Notes: generated from the letters alone by a model not told the origin. A stretch of DNA of 64,000 nucleotides from Lytechinus pictus (GCF_037042905.1 NC_087254.1:11331103-11395102), one strand, 5' to 3'; positions 1 through 26,147 are shown, numbered from the stretch's first letter. Program-made: numbers and translations.

Positions 1-26
1 AATAACGAAATTGTTAAATTACTTAC

Positions 27-13268
<13,242 letters not shown>

Positions 13269-16200
13269 TTTGTCTTAGATGACAATGATTCAAATCATGA
13301 TATTGATATTGATTGAAGGAAATATAACGTGTTAACACGAGAAAGATATTCCTCCCTTGTGGTGACGGTATAGAAGATTCGAAGAAGAGCGTGGGTTAAC
13401 TTTTCAATCGTTTAAGAGTTAGTATCAATGATACAAGAAAGCTCTTGCGTTTTACAAAACCATCTGACAAAAGTAGTATGTTCCTGGCAGCCGCAAAAGT
13501 AGGCCTAACATAGCAGTCATAAAAGAGTGATAATGTAATTTTCCTTGAGCGCAAGACTATGATGAAATCAATATCGATATATGTCCAATATTCTTTCCTT
13601 CACGGTTTTTTTTTTCCTCGTATCAATCAATTTCATATGGACGTAGCTGATCAGGACATTCGCCGCGCGGGTACGAAATCCTTGATGGGTTACGTGCGGG
13701 AACATATTTCAAGTGGAACCAGAAGGAAAAAAAGGTGTCAAGCAAAGCCTGTTCATGAGGGTGACGACGTTTCATTGAGATTTATTTTCATATCATCTAA
13801 CGCTGAATTAGATAACAATGAACTGCATCCACTGCACACTCGATTACACATTTCGGTTTGTTATATGTTGGTTTAGATTCTCGAGCGAAGTTAGGGTTGG
13901 GTTCTGTTTACATTGATTCGTCTTCAGATTGTAGCTGTATTATTTATTATCATGACATATGGATTCATGAAGAGTTATGATGTGCAGTGGTTTTATGTCA
14001 ACATTCATAATATCGCAAGCACCGACTATACTTTTTACATCTTTGAGGAGGGTCACGAGGGCGGGGCTGGCATTTATCTAGTCTATCGTGTGCCATTTCT
14101 CTTCCTTTTTAAAGTGCTTTAATTGAAGCTATTTCAACTGGTATATATATCCCACTTCTAAACTTCTGATAATTGCTATGTTGAAAGTCCTTGCATGCAC
14201 AACTGTATAACATGTACAAAGTTAGTTGAATCTATATATGACGAGTGTTCGTAATGAATTAATATTAATTTTTTTTTTAACTCCAAGTGATATCAACATA
14301 ATTTTATTCGAGGGAATACGCGTGTTTGGGTGATTTATTGTTGATATACATGCAAATTATAATATGCTTTTAATTCTAAACATCCGGTAAAGACCTATAC
14401 TTTCATCATACAAAACATTACCTTGTAATTACCTTAATGCTTATCTTCTTCATCTTACTTTTAAATATCACTATCTTCTCTGTCTGCCTTTCTTTCTCTT
14501 TCTCTCTTCCCGCTCTCTCTTTCTGTATGTGCACCCCGTCTCTCAACCTTACCTCTCTCTCTCTGAATCAGCCTTTATTTCTTCACCTCTCTCTTTCTCT
14601 TACTCAGCCTATTTTCTTTCTGTCTATATATCCATGCCTCTCTCATCATCACCTGTCTCTGTCTTTCTGTGTCTGACTCAGCCTCTCTTTCATTTTCTTT
14701 CTCCCTTTATGTCTGCCGCCTACTCTTTACCCTCCCTCCGTACTTCACAGTATATAAGCCAATGTCTCCTTTTCTTTCTTGAGATAAACCTTTTCGCTCT
14801 GGCGACATGAATTCCCTGTTCAAAACATTTCAGTTTTGTATGATGATATTACCAATAGGCCTATAATAACCAATTTACTTTTGTTTCATTCGTATAACGA
14901 TTTTTAAACATTTACACGCACAATTTAGAAGACTATATTGAATGCTTTACAATTCACCTCAAATTGTAAATACAACCCTCCCCCCATCCTTCCCCGTGTT
15001 CAACATCTTTCAAAACCCAGAGTCTCGCACTTATAAAATGAAAGGAGTTCAGTCAGTGAGACCTGTGGTGCTGCATGGTGAGACACAATGTTGATATTTT
15101 TATCAAAGATAATATGTCTTTTGTTAAAGAGAGGCCATAAAAACAAAAAAGGTGTCTTTTACCCATCGCTGGGACTCGCCCGGTCATCAGTGTGTCACCC
15201 TTCGACGTATGGTTGGCTGAATACGTCACAAAGAAATCGTTTCCATACCATCATTCACAGCCCTGGCTATAACCTTAACCCATACAGTTGGAAGGCTTCC
15301 CACAATGTACATTATTCACTCAACTCTTTGCATAAACGAGTTGTTTAATTTAGGTTCGATTGTTCACCATAAGTTGCATCGCGTAATCAAAGTTTAAATG
15401 AAAGGAAATATTAAGATTACGATAGTTCAGCAGCTCTTTTAGAAATATAATATCAATATGAATATCTCATCAATTTTTAAAATAATTTCTTCATTCAACT
15501 AAATCTCATTAAAATGTTGATGGATAAGTATATAGCTTATTAATCATATCAACAGGAAAATATGTGGCAGATTTAAAATTGCTAAACTTTGTACCAAATA
15601 CCGTTATAGATATGAATGAAAATGAATATTATACGAACGTAATTAGGATGATGAAATCATATCTCTTAATTTAACCCGGTACTACTGTAACACATCATAC
15701 TAACGCATTTGAAAGAAATATCTTCTTTATTTCATCTATATGTTCTAATATATTGCAAAATACTAATGAGCCACATCACTGTTCTCAACGACAATGAGCT
15801 AAGATGACAATGAGCATACGAACAATATTTGAATATAATACCAAATCAGAAACGTATTAATATCAACCATGTCAACAATATACAAATAAATGGCAAGATT
15901 TGAAATTAAATAGTTAAGCACCCTGGATATAAAATGATACTTTACGTATTTTTATTCAAACAAAGACTAAATAGGTTTCAACATTAACACCAAAACTCAT
16001 TGGACCTAACCATGAAACATGAAACACAATTTTATCTTGTTGGAATATCATTATACTGATATCTTGGTAATACATGTCGACGCTTCTTCGTCGTCGACGA
16101 AAACTTGAATGTGTTCGCAGAAGAAAAATGAAAGGACCCCATCTACGACAGTTGAAGTCAGTGCCACTGCACCCTACAGTTTCATTTTATATTTCCATAG

Positions 16201-16754
16201 AACTATTTCAAAAATCTTCGAAATTATATTTCTTTTTTTACATAAAGATAAGAACCCTGATAGAATTCTGATTATGGATATCTGTATATAAAAGTAAAAT
16301 TTTAAGTTTAAATCACATCACGTTAATCGACTGTCGTTGATTTTGGGCAAGTGCTTCCATTTCCATGAGAAAGTGGACTTATGCCTATTTTGTTTTCTGG
16401 CTGACAGATATCATGTCTTTTGCTGTTTAGTTCCATTTTTTTGTTGACTTGAATTGTTAAAAAAGGATATCCTACCCCTAAAAACATTAATACATGTATT
16501 CCATAGACAAGAGGTACCTGAAGTGACCACCATTCCAAAATGTTTCATGTCTAAATTATTATGTCTAATTATTTTCGTGTTGGTGCTTTCACCGGGATTC
16601 ACCGGGATTACAAGATTTTTTGAAACTGATAAAGCTAGAAATGTCAGGTATGATATAAAATATATTTCCTCAAATATATTGAAAATGACATAAAGAGATT
16701 GCATTGATTGTCTCGAAGCTCTTTCAGTTTGTCACCATTATCTGCACAAAACTG
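13269..16754. other. Intergenic region between the EGF/CUB and FAM181-like genes
   Basis: No gene recognised. It includes the likely promoter side of the EGF/CUB gene just above 13268 (no TATA box identified), a pyrimidine-rich tract (14455-14770) and AT-rich sequence. Short ORFs (e.g. 13559-13876, 15088-15348) show no domain and are not called. Confidence 0.5.
14455..14770. repeat. Pyrimidine-rich (CT/CTTT) low-complexity tract
   Basis: About 300 bp of CTCTCT/TTTCTC-rich sequence on the + strand; overlapping Ser/Leu-rich ORFs are repeat translations. Confidence 0.85.
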
Positions 16755-17720
16755 TTAGCCATGGACTGGCGTAACCCTCGGCAAGCCGTGATCATCGTCG
16801 GACTCCATGGTCGCGATTAAATCACTAAAATCAGGAGCCTCGTGGTGGTTGCTACTAGCAACCGATCCAGCACACACCGAGTCCAGTGGTAAGCCCAACC
16901 CTACGAATCGCTGATCGACCTCGACACGCGAAGCTGACGATGGCGCGGGCTCGGTGAAGAAACTTTTCGGCATGGCGCGCTTTCGCCACGGAGTAACGGA
17001 AAGTTTCCCGCCTAAAGTTGAATCGTTTGCGTTGTCTGTCGGCGGCATCCATGAACTGTTTTGAGCAGAATAGCCATACATTGGAAGCATAGTACTACTG
17101 TAACACATATTCCTTTCTGCGTAGTTGAACAGTTCTTCCAAGGGACCCAAACCATTACTATCGATTGATTTGGGAGAAAGGGTTGCCGTTAAATCCGGAC
17201 TGCTTTCGTCATCTCCGTACCGCACGATTCGGTTCGGTTCGGATGTGTCTTTACAAGGGTCGGCTGAATCGCCTTGTTGAGCAACTCTGAGCAAATCAGC
17301 GTAGTACAATTCACGTCCTGATAACCGAACCTTCTTGTTGCAATCCGCAATCAATTCCGGTTCGTCCAAAACCCGCTTCTTGCCGAAAAACTTCTGAATG
17401 TCTGAACTTGCCGTCTCTGCGAAATCCAACAACTGATCGACGGCGCTCGGCTCCCTCTCGGAGAGCTCATCACTCATTCGGTCATCTTCGTAGTCTTCCG
17501 AAGTGAAGTTCGATTCGTCGTCGCTATCCTCAACATAGTATTCATCCTGACTAAAATGCATACTGGATTGATTGTTGATTTGAGGAGGATGGTGAAAGTG
17601 GTGGTTTTGGATTGGATGCATGAGTGGGGTGTGAATGTGTGGGTTGTGCATGGGGTAATCCATGTAGTTCTGCATTGAGTGTGGATAGGCCGAGGCCATC
17701 TGATAATTCATCATTGCCAT
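16755..17720 (-). CDS. FAM181: FAM181-family protein, putative TEAD-binding (321 aa, single exon)
   Basis: A complete 321-codon frame from ATG at 17720 to a stop at 16755-16757. The N-terminus is rich in His/Met/Pro/Tyr (1-50), then very acidic (58-90). Residues 97-116 (LLDFAETASSDIQKFFGKKR) match the family signature block (LLDF...ASSDIK) of vertebrate FAM181A/B. Residues 248-258 (RAMPKSFFTEP) match the YAP omega-loop that docks on TEAD factors, with the Arg, aliphatic-Pro and Ser-Phe-Phe positions conserved; FAM181 proteins are known TEAD binders through such a loop. Another conserved-looking block is GPLEELFNYAER (192-203), and an acidic Asp/Ser-rich C-terminus follows. Expected role: nuclear partner of TEAD in Hippo-linked transcription (inference). 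Vertebrate FAM181 genes also have an intronless coding region. Upstream 5' UTR exons cannot be excluded. Confidence 0.85.
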   Translation of the reverse strand: MAMMNYQMASAYPHSMQNYMDYPMHNPHIHTPLMHPIQNHHFHHPPQINNQSSMHFSQDEYYVEDSDDESNFTSEDYEDDRMSDELSEREPSAVDQLLDFAETASSDIQKFFGKKRVLDEPELIADCNKKVRLSGRELYYADLLRVAQQGDSADPCKDTSEPNRIVRYGDDESSPDLTATLSPKSIDSNGLGPLEELFNYAERNMCYSSTMLPMYGYSAQNSSWMPPTDNANDSTLGGKLSVTPWRKRAMPKSFFTEPAPSSASRVEVDQRFVGLGLPLDSVCAGSVASSNHHEAPDFSDLIATMESDDDHGLPRVTPVHG

Positions 17721-18144
17721 ATTTGCGATTAAATCTTGAACAAAACTCAGATTCAGATGCAGTTCTTTAGAATGGCACGATCAAGTAAATGCAAAACAGA
17801 TATCACAAAAACATCCGACAATAGAGTATGATCACATCCCCAAGCTTATTTCATGCTCTGAAGATTGGAAGTTCCTTTCGATGTAAAACACTAAAACTTT
17901 CTCATTAATCATTCATTTTTTTTAAATTCCATATTTGGAGCAGGAACCGCTTGGCAGACAGTCCACAGCATCACCTGTCATTCGTGTCTGGTCGGACGCT
18001 TGATCAAAGTGACAACACTCGATATGTTGCCGGGAATTCAGTGATTCCCCTCGAATGTTGTGTTTTCCTTTTTTTTCCTTTGTCGAAAGTGAGAACACTG
18101 TTTCGGTTAAGAACCTCAAGTGAATGCTCAAGAAGATACACGAC

Positions 18145-18186
18145 CCAATCACGTGATCGACAAGTGATGTTGCGTTGCTAGGCAAC
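18145..18186. promoter_or_regulatory. Promoter-type cluster: CCAAT, CACGTG E-box, RFX X-box
   Basis: Within about 40 bp: CCAATCA (from 18145), CACGTG (18150-18155) and the perfect 13-bp palindrome GTTGCTAGGCAAC (18174-18186), a textbook X-box for RFX factors. It lies about 450 bp upstream of the FAM181-like ATG, so it is a good candidate for that gene's promoter. Which gene it serves is inferred from proximity. Confidence 0.55.
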
Positions 18187-18571
18187 AGATGACGACAGTC
18201 TTTCACTAAATGATGCAGTCATAATGTCCTGGGCGTTCCCCTATACCTCCTCATGATCATAATCTCATTTGGTGATAAAAAAGATGAAGGTATTCCATTT
18301 TCGGGTGGGTTGATCAATGAAGATATCGGAATCCTCTTGCAGTTGAAATCTGCATCGAGATAAAAAGAGAGAAAAATAAATATATTTGTTGTTTCTTCCT
18401 TTTTTTAGAATTAATTTTCATTAAAAGGCAGATGGATTAGTAGGCCTATATCCATGGGCGGAGATCCCAGACAACGGGGGTCGGAGGACGTGCCATCATA
18501 GAGGCACACAAAGTATCACGATATTGTCGCGCGTGAAAGTTGAATCCCTGCAATAAGTAATAAAATTTGTA

Positions 18572-18735
18572 ACGATGATGATGATGTTGATGATGATGGT
18601 GTTGATGGTGATGATGGCGATGGTAATTGTGATGGTGATGATGGTGATGATGGTGATGATGATAATGAATGGTGACGATGATGATGATGATGGTGATGAC
18701 GATGATGATGATCGACGACGACGACGATGATGATG
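18572..18735. repeat. (GAT/GGT)n trinucleotide tract
   Basis: About 165 bp of imperfect GATGATGGT triplets upstream of the FAM181-like gene. Overlapping His/Ser-rich ORFs are artefacts. Confidence 0.9.
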
Positions 18736-19048
18736 GCAATGACGTATTCTAATGTGCTTATACTGATTTCCAGTGAGCTCACCATTTGGCATATGCGCCT
18801 TCCCAAAATTTATAAGCAATGATTCAACACAAGTGATTTCTTAAACTACAGGATTGAATCAAATACCTATTTTGATTCTGAAGTTTCTTCGTAACAAATT
18901 TTAACTAGATAAATTTAGAATAAATAATGAAAATGTTTTCAGAGAACGGGCGTGGAAAATGACAATAATTGTTTTATAGTAAGGTAAAGTATCAGGGAAG
19001 TGGGAGTTAGTGCTTAAGCAACATGTATTATGACTGGTGAGTGGAACG

Positions 19049-19071
19049 TTTGTGTGTGTGTGTGTGTGTGT
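19049..19071. repeat. (TG)n microsatellite
   Basis: About eleven TG dinucleotides. Confidence 0.95.
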
Positions 19072-20846
19072 AAAATCACCATCGAACGGTTTCCTTTCAA
19101 GATATCACTTTAACTTTCAAAAAAAAAATCTTGGTTATTTCATGTATGCACCAATATTTACTTCGTGGGTGATTTTTTTAATTAATTAAAAATATATATT
19201 GTTTTCCTTATTTATTTTCATTGAAATATATGTAAACAGGACAAAAACAATCAGCGCAAAGGCTGTTTTACATTGCAGTCCTTCATAATACAATAACTAA
19301 AAAATCACAATTAAAACATCTGCAGAAATATTACTATACGATCAGCAATAACAATGACAATTTAATATAACAACATGATCTACACAAAATTACAAATAAG
19401 TCAAGACAATTATGACCATACGTAGTAATGAACATAATTATTTACAGTAAATAAATAATTCGATTTGGCGAGGCAAAACGATAATAAGGTCCAGCATGTC
19501 CAATAAAAGGGTCTTTCCAACTTTCAACGATTAATAATTCACTACGGTCTACTCTCTACTGTTATCCATAGATTTAAAGAATAGAAGAATTCATAAGAAA
19601 AGTAAATGTGAGTTTACAATTTAAGTAAAGAAGGAAAAATGAAGAAGTATAAAAGAAAAAGACAAAGGGGTAAAACGATCAGGAAACTGCGGGTATAATT
19701 ATCAGAGTATATCTTATACAATAAACAGCTTGACCATTTCGTCAACATTGACGCTAAAACACAGACGCCAGCTTATCACTTTTAATTCATTTATCTTTTA
19801 TTTTTAATATCTGACATGGAGCAAACCACAGTCGTTATCATAAAAAAAATTGTTACTTCTTGGGCAAATTTCATCAAGCTCCTTCCTGCAGCTATTGTGT
19901 GCAGTGTTTGTATAGCTCTCGAGAATGATGGAAAACACACGCTTAGTCCACGGGGAGCTGGAGGGCTGGCATATCACCAGTACTTGATGATTAAACACGC
20001 CGGCACGGACGCTCATGAAATAAACACATATACCGTAACAGCACGGCAGTCAAGCGGTCGTAATTTTTGCCGGATGAAATTTGAAGGATTGCTACCATAA
20101 TGTGTGTTTTTAGGTACAATTTATTGCACCTTTATGTGGCCATTGAATTGCACACCTATTCAGAGAAATTGCCTCGGTATACTGTTGCAAATTCTCATCG
20201 TTAAAACCTGTGACGTTTATAAGTGTTGTCATGGTATTAAAATAATCGGAGTCCCATGCACCCACCCCCCCCCCCAAAAAAAAAAAAATGCGAAAGAAAA
20301 ATTCTCGTATTGAAAAAGAGTAAACGTGCCAGAATTTTAATTGAAAGATTCATGTACTTTTACTTTTGTCTTTCAGTATCGTATTTTGCATTATAATAGA
20401 AATATGTTATGATATGATAATTTTAAACTAAAAACAGATGTAGAATTCGGTATTTATAGAGCAGTGGATTTCTACAAAAGGCCTATCGACTTAAACATAA
20501 ACCAAAGCAAAGCTATGGGACACCAACAAATGCTTATTGATATAGAAAATATCTTGGAATAACGCATTCTCCAAACTTATATGTTAAAGCACCATTTTAA
20601 AGATACGAGTATTTTCGAAACGCTAGACTAAAGAGGAATCCAACCTCCCGCACAAAATGGTGTGTGTTAGGAGATAAATAAGAAAAACAGAACGGAGAAG
20701 GTTTGAAGGAAATCGAACAAGGTAGATAGTTTATGGATGTTTTAAAAATGAGATCACTAAGAATATATGAATTTCAAATTGGCAGTTCGGTAAGTAAATT
20801 ATGACAAGCGGGAGTTTTTATGACCGAACCGGAATATCCGCACAGG

Positions 20847-20932
20847 TAATCAATAAATGAATAAATGAATGAATGAATAAATGAATAAATAAATAAATAA
20901 ATAAATGAATAAATTAATTAATTAATATACTT
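20847..20932. repeat. (AATG/AATA)n tetranucleotide repeat
   Basis: Runs of AATGAATAAATAAATA decaying to AATTAATTAATT. Confidence 0.9.
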
Positions 20933-21451
20933 ATTTATCACTATAACTCTATAAATGGATAAATGAAATTAGCGCGATATTAGATAATACTGTCATCATT
21001 TTATTTCCAAAATATTATGCTTTGTAGTATAATCAACTTGATCTCATACGTGGGTACTTCAAAATATAGGAAAGAGTGAAAGAGTCAGAGAAAGAGAAGG
21101 GGGGGGGGGTAGAAGGATGGTGAAATATATTGCTAAAGGTCAGGGAAAACTTGATGAGCTTTCGTATAGACGGGTCCACACACTACAAGCAATTGCTTTT
21201 TAATGGATCCCTCCATTTTCTCAGATCTTTATAAAGTTTATGATAATTTGCTTATATACTTTATTATGATATATTGTACATACCTCAATTTATATCGTTT
21301 GTAAAAAATTTCATTTGCAAATGTCATTGTAATTATTTTCGACCACTTTACTTTTTTCTGTTGAAAATGCAATAAAATATATACAAATTGAAAAGTATTT
21401 TATTTCTTATTTTGTTTTATAGCGCCACCTTGAAAGAATCATTATATGATA

Positions 21452-22054
21452 TTAAGTCTACCCCCCATAAAATGTTATTTGAATAAATAGAGAAAAATCA
21501 CACTAGCATAACACTGAAAATCAAAATCGGATGTAAAATAAGAAAGTTTTGACATTTTCAAAGTTTCGCTTGATTTCACAAACAAATTCACATCCTGGTC
21601 GGTATGCAAATGAGGGATTTGATGACATCACCCACTCACTATTTCTTTTGTATTTTATAATATGAAATATGTTGTATGTCTATTTACACCTCATTGTCAA
21701 GTGAAACTAAGTTTTATTCCTCCCTGAGCATTTTGAATTTACCAATGTTTCAACATTTTATGGTTGAGCCAAGTTGGTCCTTTTTGTCAAATCTTTAGAA
21801 ATTGAAATATTGTATAATTCAAATAATGAAAAAAACAAAAAGAAATAGTGAATTAGCATGAAGGACATCGTCGACTCTCTCAATTTTCACTTGAATATCA
21901 CCGAGTTGTGCAGATAACTCTTTTGTGAAAAATAAGCGATGTCATAACTTTCTTATTTTATACCCGATTTCGATGAAATTGCAGCGTTATGCTTGTTTGG
22001 TTGCTTTATATCGATTCAAATAACTTTTTTTTCTTGGGTGGAATTGACCTTTAA
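21452..22054. mobile_element. TTAAAGGTC-type TIR element (~600 bp)
   Basis: The right end CTTGGGTGGAATTGACCTTTAA is the inverse of the left end of the copy starting at 63738 (TTAAAGGTCAAGTCCACCC). The left end here is decayed (ATTAAGTCTACCC). Both copies share GAATAAATAGAGAAAAATCA, ATCGGATGTAAAATAAGAAA and ACTCACTATTTCTTTTG. No ORF. Confidence 0.75.
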
Positions 22055-22219
22055 TATTAGAACACTTTAAAAAAATTATTCAAATAAGATATTAAAATTG
22101 TGTCAGGACTATAAGAAGAAACGGTTTACGTGGTAGCGTAGAGCGTTTTTACTTAAAAATGGCGTCATAAAGGAACTAATGATCCAACGGATTGTTTGAG
22201 ATGCTGTCATGTTTAATGC

Positions 22220-22537
22220 ATGTACTTTGATCGAAAGGAAAGATTTGAAGCAATTATCGGAGGCGGGTCATATCTCACACAAATGAAAAAAAGAAGAAAA
22301 AAGGAGTACGATAGAACTAAGCGAATTATCCGTGCGGATAGATTAATAAATCATAGTATTAACTCGCTTGTGACAAGCGCTACTTACGAAGATGCAGTTG
22401 AAGAACGCGTTAAGTGCGCCTCATCGCTGTATGCAGAGGGGTCGTTGATGTTATTAATACTTTCAATTATTGCTACGCTCAGACAAGACAAGGCATTGAG
22501 AACGATTAAGGATGTCTATAGAGAGCTCGACATATGA
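22220..22537 (+). CDS. Hypothetical 105-aa ORF, no recognised domain
   Basis: Open frame from ATG at 22220 to TGA. The predicted protein is not low-complexity: a basic N-terminal half (KKRRKKEYDRTKR near 23-36), a possible amphipathic middle, and a hydrophobic SLMLLILSIIATL stretch (about 75-87). There is no signal peptide, known motif, or splice support at the ends. It sits between two mobile elements, so it may be a chance ORF or a relic of one. Recorded because it is the only intergenic frame with balanced composition. Confidence 0.15.
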   Translation: MYFDRKERFEAIIGGGSYLTQMKKRRKKEYDRTKRIIRADRLINHSINSLVTSATYEDAVEERVKCASSLYAEGSLMLLILSIIATLRQDKALRTIKDVYRELDI

Positions 22538-22868
22538 TGGCTGAAGAGGGTGAAGGGGTGGGAAGCGACCCGTTTAGGTAAAGAATGGTGTTTCCTGCGC
22601 GTTTGAGAGGAGATCTTAGCTAGGGACTATCAAAGTACAAAAGATGGAATGAAACGGCTGGCCGTCAATAGGTCCGTGAACATCGACCTTTTTATCAAAA
22701 AGGGAAAAATTACCAAAATATAAACTTTTGGAGAAAAAGTACACAAAATAAGAAAAATGGCATATAAAGCACCCTTCAAATTTCACTCTTGAATTTCCAT
22801 TATGGATGCAACTTTTTCACCCTAAAAAGATTATTGCACATTAAGGGGTGAACAATAAGCTCCATCGT

Positions 22869-23780
22869 CATAGGCGGATCCAGGGGGCCCGGCCCCTCTA
22901 TCGCTTAAATTGACCCCTTTTCAGATCGGAATATCAAATATTATCAGATTGCGCTTCGCGCTCGCTTTATTGATTTTCATGATAAAAAAGAATGTATTCA
23001 GAATGCCCAGAGTCTAGGTCTTAATCTATAAAACACGCACACGCATGCTTAGTTGAGATACGCACAATTTTCTTTATTTTAACGTGCTTCAATTATCCAG
23101 TTTCAGATCAGCATATCAAAAATTAATGTAGGGAGATACCCAATTGCCCATCCTTTTCATGATTTACAAAACATGAATAGAATGTCCCGTTTTTAGGTCT
23201 GATATCTCATTTTTTCCCGCACGCGCTTGGCGCTCGCTTGAATTGTTTAGTTATATCCCGTTCATGATTACAAAAAAGTGCTTAGAATGTCCATTTCTTA
23301 GGTCAGAATGTCAAAAAATTCAGCTCGCGCTTCGCGCTCGCATTAGTTCTATTTAATCGGTGAGATATGTATCGTCTTCATGGCTAACTGCAACTAGTCC
23401 TTAACAGGTCCCTCAGGCCAGAACGTCTATTTAAAAATTCTGCTCGCGCTTCGCACTCGCAGTAATTATTTACTTACATACGCATTTCGTTCAGGATCAC
23501 AAACATTGCCCAGAATGTTGAACTTTCAGGACAAAATACATGGAGATTCCAAAAAAAAAATTAGCTCGCGCTTCGCGCTCGCACTATTTAAATAGGGCTT
23601 ATGTTATTATTTCATAAAGTTCTGTTGTTTTATAAGAATAAAGCTAAGAAGTTATTGTTAGGACTATATCCCTTCAATCAAAGAAACAAACAAAAATCAA
23701 CTTTGAGCGGCCGATCGGGGGAAATATGGGTGGAAAAAAATCGCCCCCCCCCCTATTGGCGAAAGCTGGATCCGCCCCTG
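22869..23780. mobile_element. Inverted-repeat element with CG-rich motif array, copy 2
   Basis: Starts CATAGGCGGATCCAGGGGGC and ends CTGGATCCGCCCCTG, like copy 1 at 4771-7000. At 912 bp it is more compact. It carries five copies of the GCTCGCGCTTCGCGCTCGC-like motif (near 22951, 23219, 23324, 23442, 23563), mostly 105-120 bp apart. Confidence 0.8.
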
Positions 23781-24757
23781 CATCATGCACCCTAAAGGTT
23801 CACAGTGGTACCCTTTTAAAGGTTCAATTTTCACCTTTTTAATACAATTTTTTTTTCAATATTACAAACGTCCATCATTAGCATGCAGACAGGCGCATAA
23901 AATACCCCCGAAGGGTGAATATTTGTAAACATTTTTATGGAGAGGGGGCAGTATAACATCCAAAATGTGCTGCTTATGTGAAATGTAGGCTTCTGTTTTT
24001 TTTCTAAGTGGGTAATAATGAAGGGATTGATAAAGGCAAAAACAAAATAAAATAAACACAAAATCTGCAACCCTCTTTCCAAAAAAATACAAAATTGTTA
24101 CACGGAAACAGGAATAGGTAAGTAATTGTTTTATTTTATGAAAATATTGTAAAAACACCCTTACGTAATTCGTCAATGTATAGCATTTGTCAAAAGTAGA
24201 TTTTTTTAAAACTTAAATATAACACGGTAGATTGTATAAGCCCACTGACTATATTATTAATCTTCTATTCTCCTTCTTCATTTTATATTTCGTTAGTCTT
24301 TTTTTTGACAGTTCATATTTAGGTATTTGGTTACCAGAACAAAATTTCAATTGTAGCTATTAATTGCAGATTGTGAAGATATATTTTAATTGTATTTCCC
24401 AAAAATGCATTTCATTACATTTGAGCCTGCCCATGCTATCCATAGTTGCTAAAATACAATATGAGATAGGTTTGACTTATCAAATTAGATAATTAAGCCA
24501 CCAAATCCCATATGCAAGATTAGATGTGTATTTTCCATAAGTATTTTTCTCTTTTTCAGATAAAAATGACATTTTCTCAAAGAATTATAAGTATTACACC
24601 ATAACGGTTAAAGTTATAACATGACAAAATAATAAAGCCAATCTTTGTTCATTCATTATTTCAGGTTGAATATTTGACTCTCTCAAACATGGACTGATGG
24701 TTCAATTATTATCGTAGTTCTAATATAATTTTTAACTAGGATGTCTAATACTTTAGG

Positions 24758-24990
24758 CACTGGCGTATAGATGGGGCGAGGGGGGGGGGGCTTGGAACCA
24801 ATGAACCCTAAAAATCTTACGACCAGAAAAAAAAGAGAAAAGGAAATGAAAAAGGTGAAATATGATATAAATTTCTGAATAAATAATGTCAAAATCTATC
24901 AAAGAAATTATTTTTTTAAGTATTATAAGGTCAAAAATTGTGCTCGCTCTTTTCGCTCGCTCGCAGCTTTTTAGAAATGTTGCCACATTA
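24758..24990. mobile_element. hAT-like miniature element, decayed right end
   Basis: Starts CACTGGCGTATAG, then a G run. The interior words GTGAAATATGATA and GTCAAAATCTATCA plus a CGCTCGCTCGC motif are shared with the element at 25918-26139. The right end is unclear. Confidence 0.5.
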
Positions 24991-25909
24991 AAAAAAATAG
25001 GCTCATTACGCCTTATTTTAGGAAACGAGACATAGTAGATTTATTAGTTTAATATACAAGGATACTATGACTGTTTTTCTTTTAATTGCTTGGTAGGCCT
25101 AAATGACCTTTCCCAAGACACGAAATTAAAAATCATCTCATATTGTAGCCTTTTTTTTATGTAAACGGGAGTTTTAAAACAGAATCCCAATTTAAATCTT
25201 TATAAATATGGTCATCTTACCCTTATTCGTATGCACACAAAACTGTTCGTTGGACCCCAAAACATAGCAACCAGCGAAATGGACGTCGTAAAAATATCCA
25301 ACTGAAATTCAGGTAGCTTCATTTTCATAAAAAGTGTTTGACAAAGTGGTCGTATTGTGCTGGAGGATGGTGATAGTTTATTTCTTTTATTATCCGGGCG
25401 AGCTGTACTTGAAGCAATATGGTTATTGGGTAACATAAAAAACAGGCATATTCATGGTGTAATTACTGGTGGAGAATCCTTTTTAAAATTGTTTGTCAGA
25501 AATTGAAATCCATAACAAATTAGAAAATTTCAAAGATATAAACTAAAAATATTTGAGTCCAATAAGATGTTTCTTTTGAATTTCTTTTAAGGGTGCACGA
25601 TAAGCCTAAAAATGCATGTATTTTTTATTTCACATAACGATTTGATACAATTTAGTGTTATTCCCCCTCTATATCTACAAATAAACTTCGGGTGGACTTG
25701 TTCTTAAAATGTTACACACACACAGCTATATGGAAAAAAATAGGATTAAACGGTAAATAAAGTTATCAAATATTTCATGTTCTGGGGAGAATAATTATCC
25801 AACAAAAAAATCTTGGTAGTTGAATCCCATGTATATTATTAGTCAGTAAATAATAATGTAGTTCTACAATTTTACATATCTCTCAGATTTGCCTTTTTTG
25901 CTTTCGTAT

Positions 25910-26147
25910 GTCTGAATCAGTGGCGTACAAAAAGGGGGGAAGGGGTGCTTGGGGCACTTGCCTGTCCAGATATTTCACGACCAAGGGAAAATGAGAAAGG
26001 GAAAATGGTGAAATATGATATGTCAAAATCTATCACAAAACTTTATTTTTGTAATGAAAATGTCGAAAATTTTGCTCGCTCGCTTCGATCCGATCGCTCG
26101 TATCTGGTCCCCTTAATTTTTTGGATTATCACGCCACTGCTCTGAAT
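25910..26147. mobile_element. hAT-like miniature element (25918-26139)
   Basis: A 222-bp body begins CAGTGGCG and ends CGCCACTG (8-bp perfect TIR). Flanks GTCTGAAT and CTCTGAAT match at 7 of 8 positions, consistent with an 8-bp target duplication. Confidence 0.8.

Noticed and set aside
13559..13876. 105-aa ORF on the + strand upstream of the EGF/CUB gene
   Set aside because: No domain, codon bias or splice support; starts with a chance ATG.
14437..14810. Overlapping Ser/Leu-rich ORFs
   Set aside because: Products of a pyrimidine-rich tract.
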